Of a stretch of 5,769 nucleotides of DNA, positions 4,981-5,769 are shown piece by piece. Below the pieces are notes generated by a model. That model was not told the origin of the DNA. It was given only the letters and a program-made list of their open reading frames with translations, and ran no database searches. How positions within the stretch are numbered: position 1 is the first letter of the stretch; every line of letters starts with the position of its first letter. The position numbers and the translations under genes were made by a program. The stretch lies in contig DREN01000333.1 in NCBI GenBank assembly GCA_011051075.1, positions 1 through 5,769 of the forward strand. The letters are read 5' to 3'. Origin of the DNA: Deltaproteobacteria bacterium. GTDB lineage: Bacteria; Desulfobacterota; DSM-4660; Desulfatiglandales; Desulfatiglandaceae.

Positions 4981-5769
4981 ATGCAGTCCACCCTTGAACT
5001 TTCAGAGCTCCACCAGATGATCGGCAGGCTCTTCATGGCCGGTATGCCGGGGCCTCAATTGGACAGGGCCACAAAGGCCCTTGTCAGGGACCATTGCCTT
5101 GGCGGCGTGATCCTGTTCGCCAGGAACATTGAAGATCCCGTGCAACTGGCAGGCCTCTGCCATGACCTGCAGGAGACCGCCATGGGGGAGCACGGCATAC
5201 CTCTCTTCCTCGCCGTGGATCAGGAGGGGGGACGGGTTGCCCGGCTGAAGGCCCCCTTCACCCTGTTCCCGGGCAACAGGGCCATGGGAAACGATCCCGA
5301 GCCGGTGGAGAGGGCCAGGGAGTTTGGCTCTGTCACCGCAAGGGAGATGCGCCTGGTTGGCCTGAACATGGATATGGCGCCGGTGGTGGATGTGTTGAGG
5401 GGCGATCCTGAGCGCCATCTGGAGGGGAGGATGTTCAGCCATGACCCTGAAAAGGTGGCCCTCCTGGGACGGATAGTGACCAGAGGCCTTCAGCAGGGGG
5501 GTGTCATGGCCGTGGCCAAGCACTTTCCCGGTCTGGGCAGGGCCACCCTGGATCCTCATCATCACCTGCCCTTCATCAAGGCGGACGTTGAAGAGATAGT
5601 GGGAACCAACCTGCCCCCCTTCAGGGCCGTTATAGAGGAGGGCGTCTCGGGGATCATGACCTCCCATGCCGTTTACCCGGCCCTTGACCCCCAATCCCCG
5701 GGCACCCTTTCCAGGAAGGTCATCACCGGGCTCCTGAGGAAAAACCTCGAGTTTGAAGGGCTCATAATC
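4981..5769 (+). CDS. nagZ: Beta-N-acetylhexosaminidase NagZ (GH3), 3' end cut by the window edge
   Basis: The first 263 residues of a family GH3 NagZ are present; complete enzymes are about 340-370. NagZ removes GlcNAc from GlcNAc-anhydroMurNAc peptides imported during peptidoglycan recycling. Diagnostic blocks are GGVILFARNI (41-50), D80-QEGGRVARL (80-89), FPGNRAMG (96-103), LNMDMAPVVDV (128-138), GRMFSHDP (149-156), K180-HFPGLG (180-186), D191-P-H193 and GIMTSHAVYPALDP (224-237). D191 and H193 correspond to the Asp-His dyad on the mobile catalytic loop typical of NagZ. K180-H181 corresponds to the substrate-binding KH pair. The usual KHFPGHG reads KHFPGLG here. The window ends at FEGLII, immediately before where the nucleophile Asp of the S/TDDL motif is expected, so it cannot be checked. 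No signal peptide is present, fitting the cytosolic Gram-negative enzyme. The ATG is the first start after an in-frame TGA at 4948-4950, with a weak GAAGG site. It diverges from the murU-amgK operon. Confidence 0.93.
   Translation, partial: MQSTLELSELHQMIGRLFMAGMPGPQLDRATKALVRDHCLGGVILFARNIEDPVQLAGLCHDLQETAMGEHGIPLFLAVDQEGGRVARLKAPFTLFPGNRAMGNDPEPVERAREFGSVTAREMRLVGLNMDMAPVVDVLRGDPERHLEGRMFSHDPEKVALLGRIVTRGLQQGGVMAVAKHFPGLGRATLDPHHHLPFIKADVEEIVGTNLPPFRAVIEEGVSGIMTSHAVYPALDPQSPGTLSRKVITGLLRKNLEFEGLII

Noticed and set aside
5002..5694. Minus-strand open frame of 230 codons inside nagZ
   Set aside because: It is the mirror of a GC-rich gene. The plus strand gives clear GH3 motifs, and the minus frame has no recognisable domain.

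Overview
The window reads as chromosomal DNA of a Gram-negative bacterium with GC-rich genes. Protein style and gene content (HIT protein, cytosolic-type NagZ, AmgK/MurU-like pair) suggest a deltaproteobacterium (Desulfobacterota). That is inference from overall impression, not a marker gene. An AT-richer insertion sequence occupies the left end.

Left region (1 to about 1083): an insertion sequence read on the minus strand. It carries the first 327 residues of an ISH6-like DDE transposase, which runs off the left edge. Its upstream end holds a recognisable promoter, a ribosome binding site and an inverted repeat. The repeat would mask the binding site only in transcripts entering from outside. 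The probable terminal repeat ends near 1083. From 1084 to 1297 lies a leader with a plausible promoter, followed by a stand-alone plus-strand HNH endonuclease gene (1298-1822).

Middle and right region (1854 to 4684, minus strand): an apparent operon in the order nucleotidyltransferase (MurU-like), sugar/aminoglycoside kinase-fold protein (AmgK-like, 4-base overlap), an unrecognised 100-residue protein, and a HIT-family nucleotide hydrolase. A TTGACA/TATAAT promoter precedes it. It converges with the HNH gene, with only 31 bases between the two stop codons.

Far right (4981 to the edge, plus strand): nagZ, divergent from the operon and cut by the window edge just before the usual nucleophile motif. 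The 296-base divergent region contains an imperfect inverted cluster of CGCAAAG-type units, a 12-base palindrome and two copies of an 11-base direct repeat.

Taken together, NagZ, an AmgK-like kinase and a MurU-like uridylyltransferase fit the anabolic peptidoglycan recycling route. In it, NagZ removes GlcNAc from muropeptides, AmgK makes MurNAc-1-phosphate and MurU makes UDP-MurNAc, bypassing de novo (fosfomycin-sensitive) synthesis. This is the most coherent functional story here. No CRISPR array, tRNA, rRNA or recognised defence cluster was seen.
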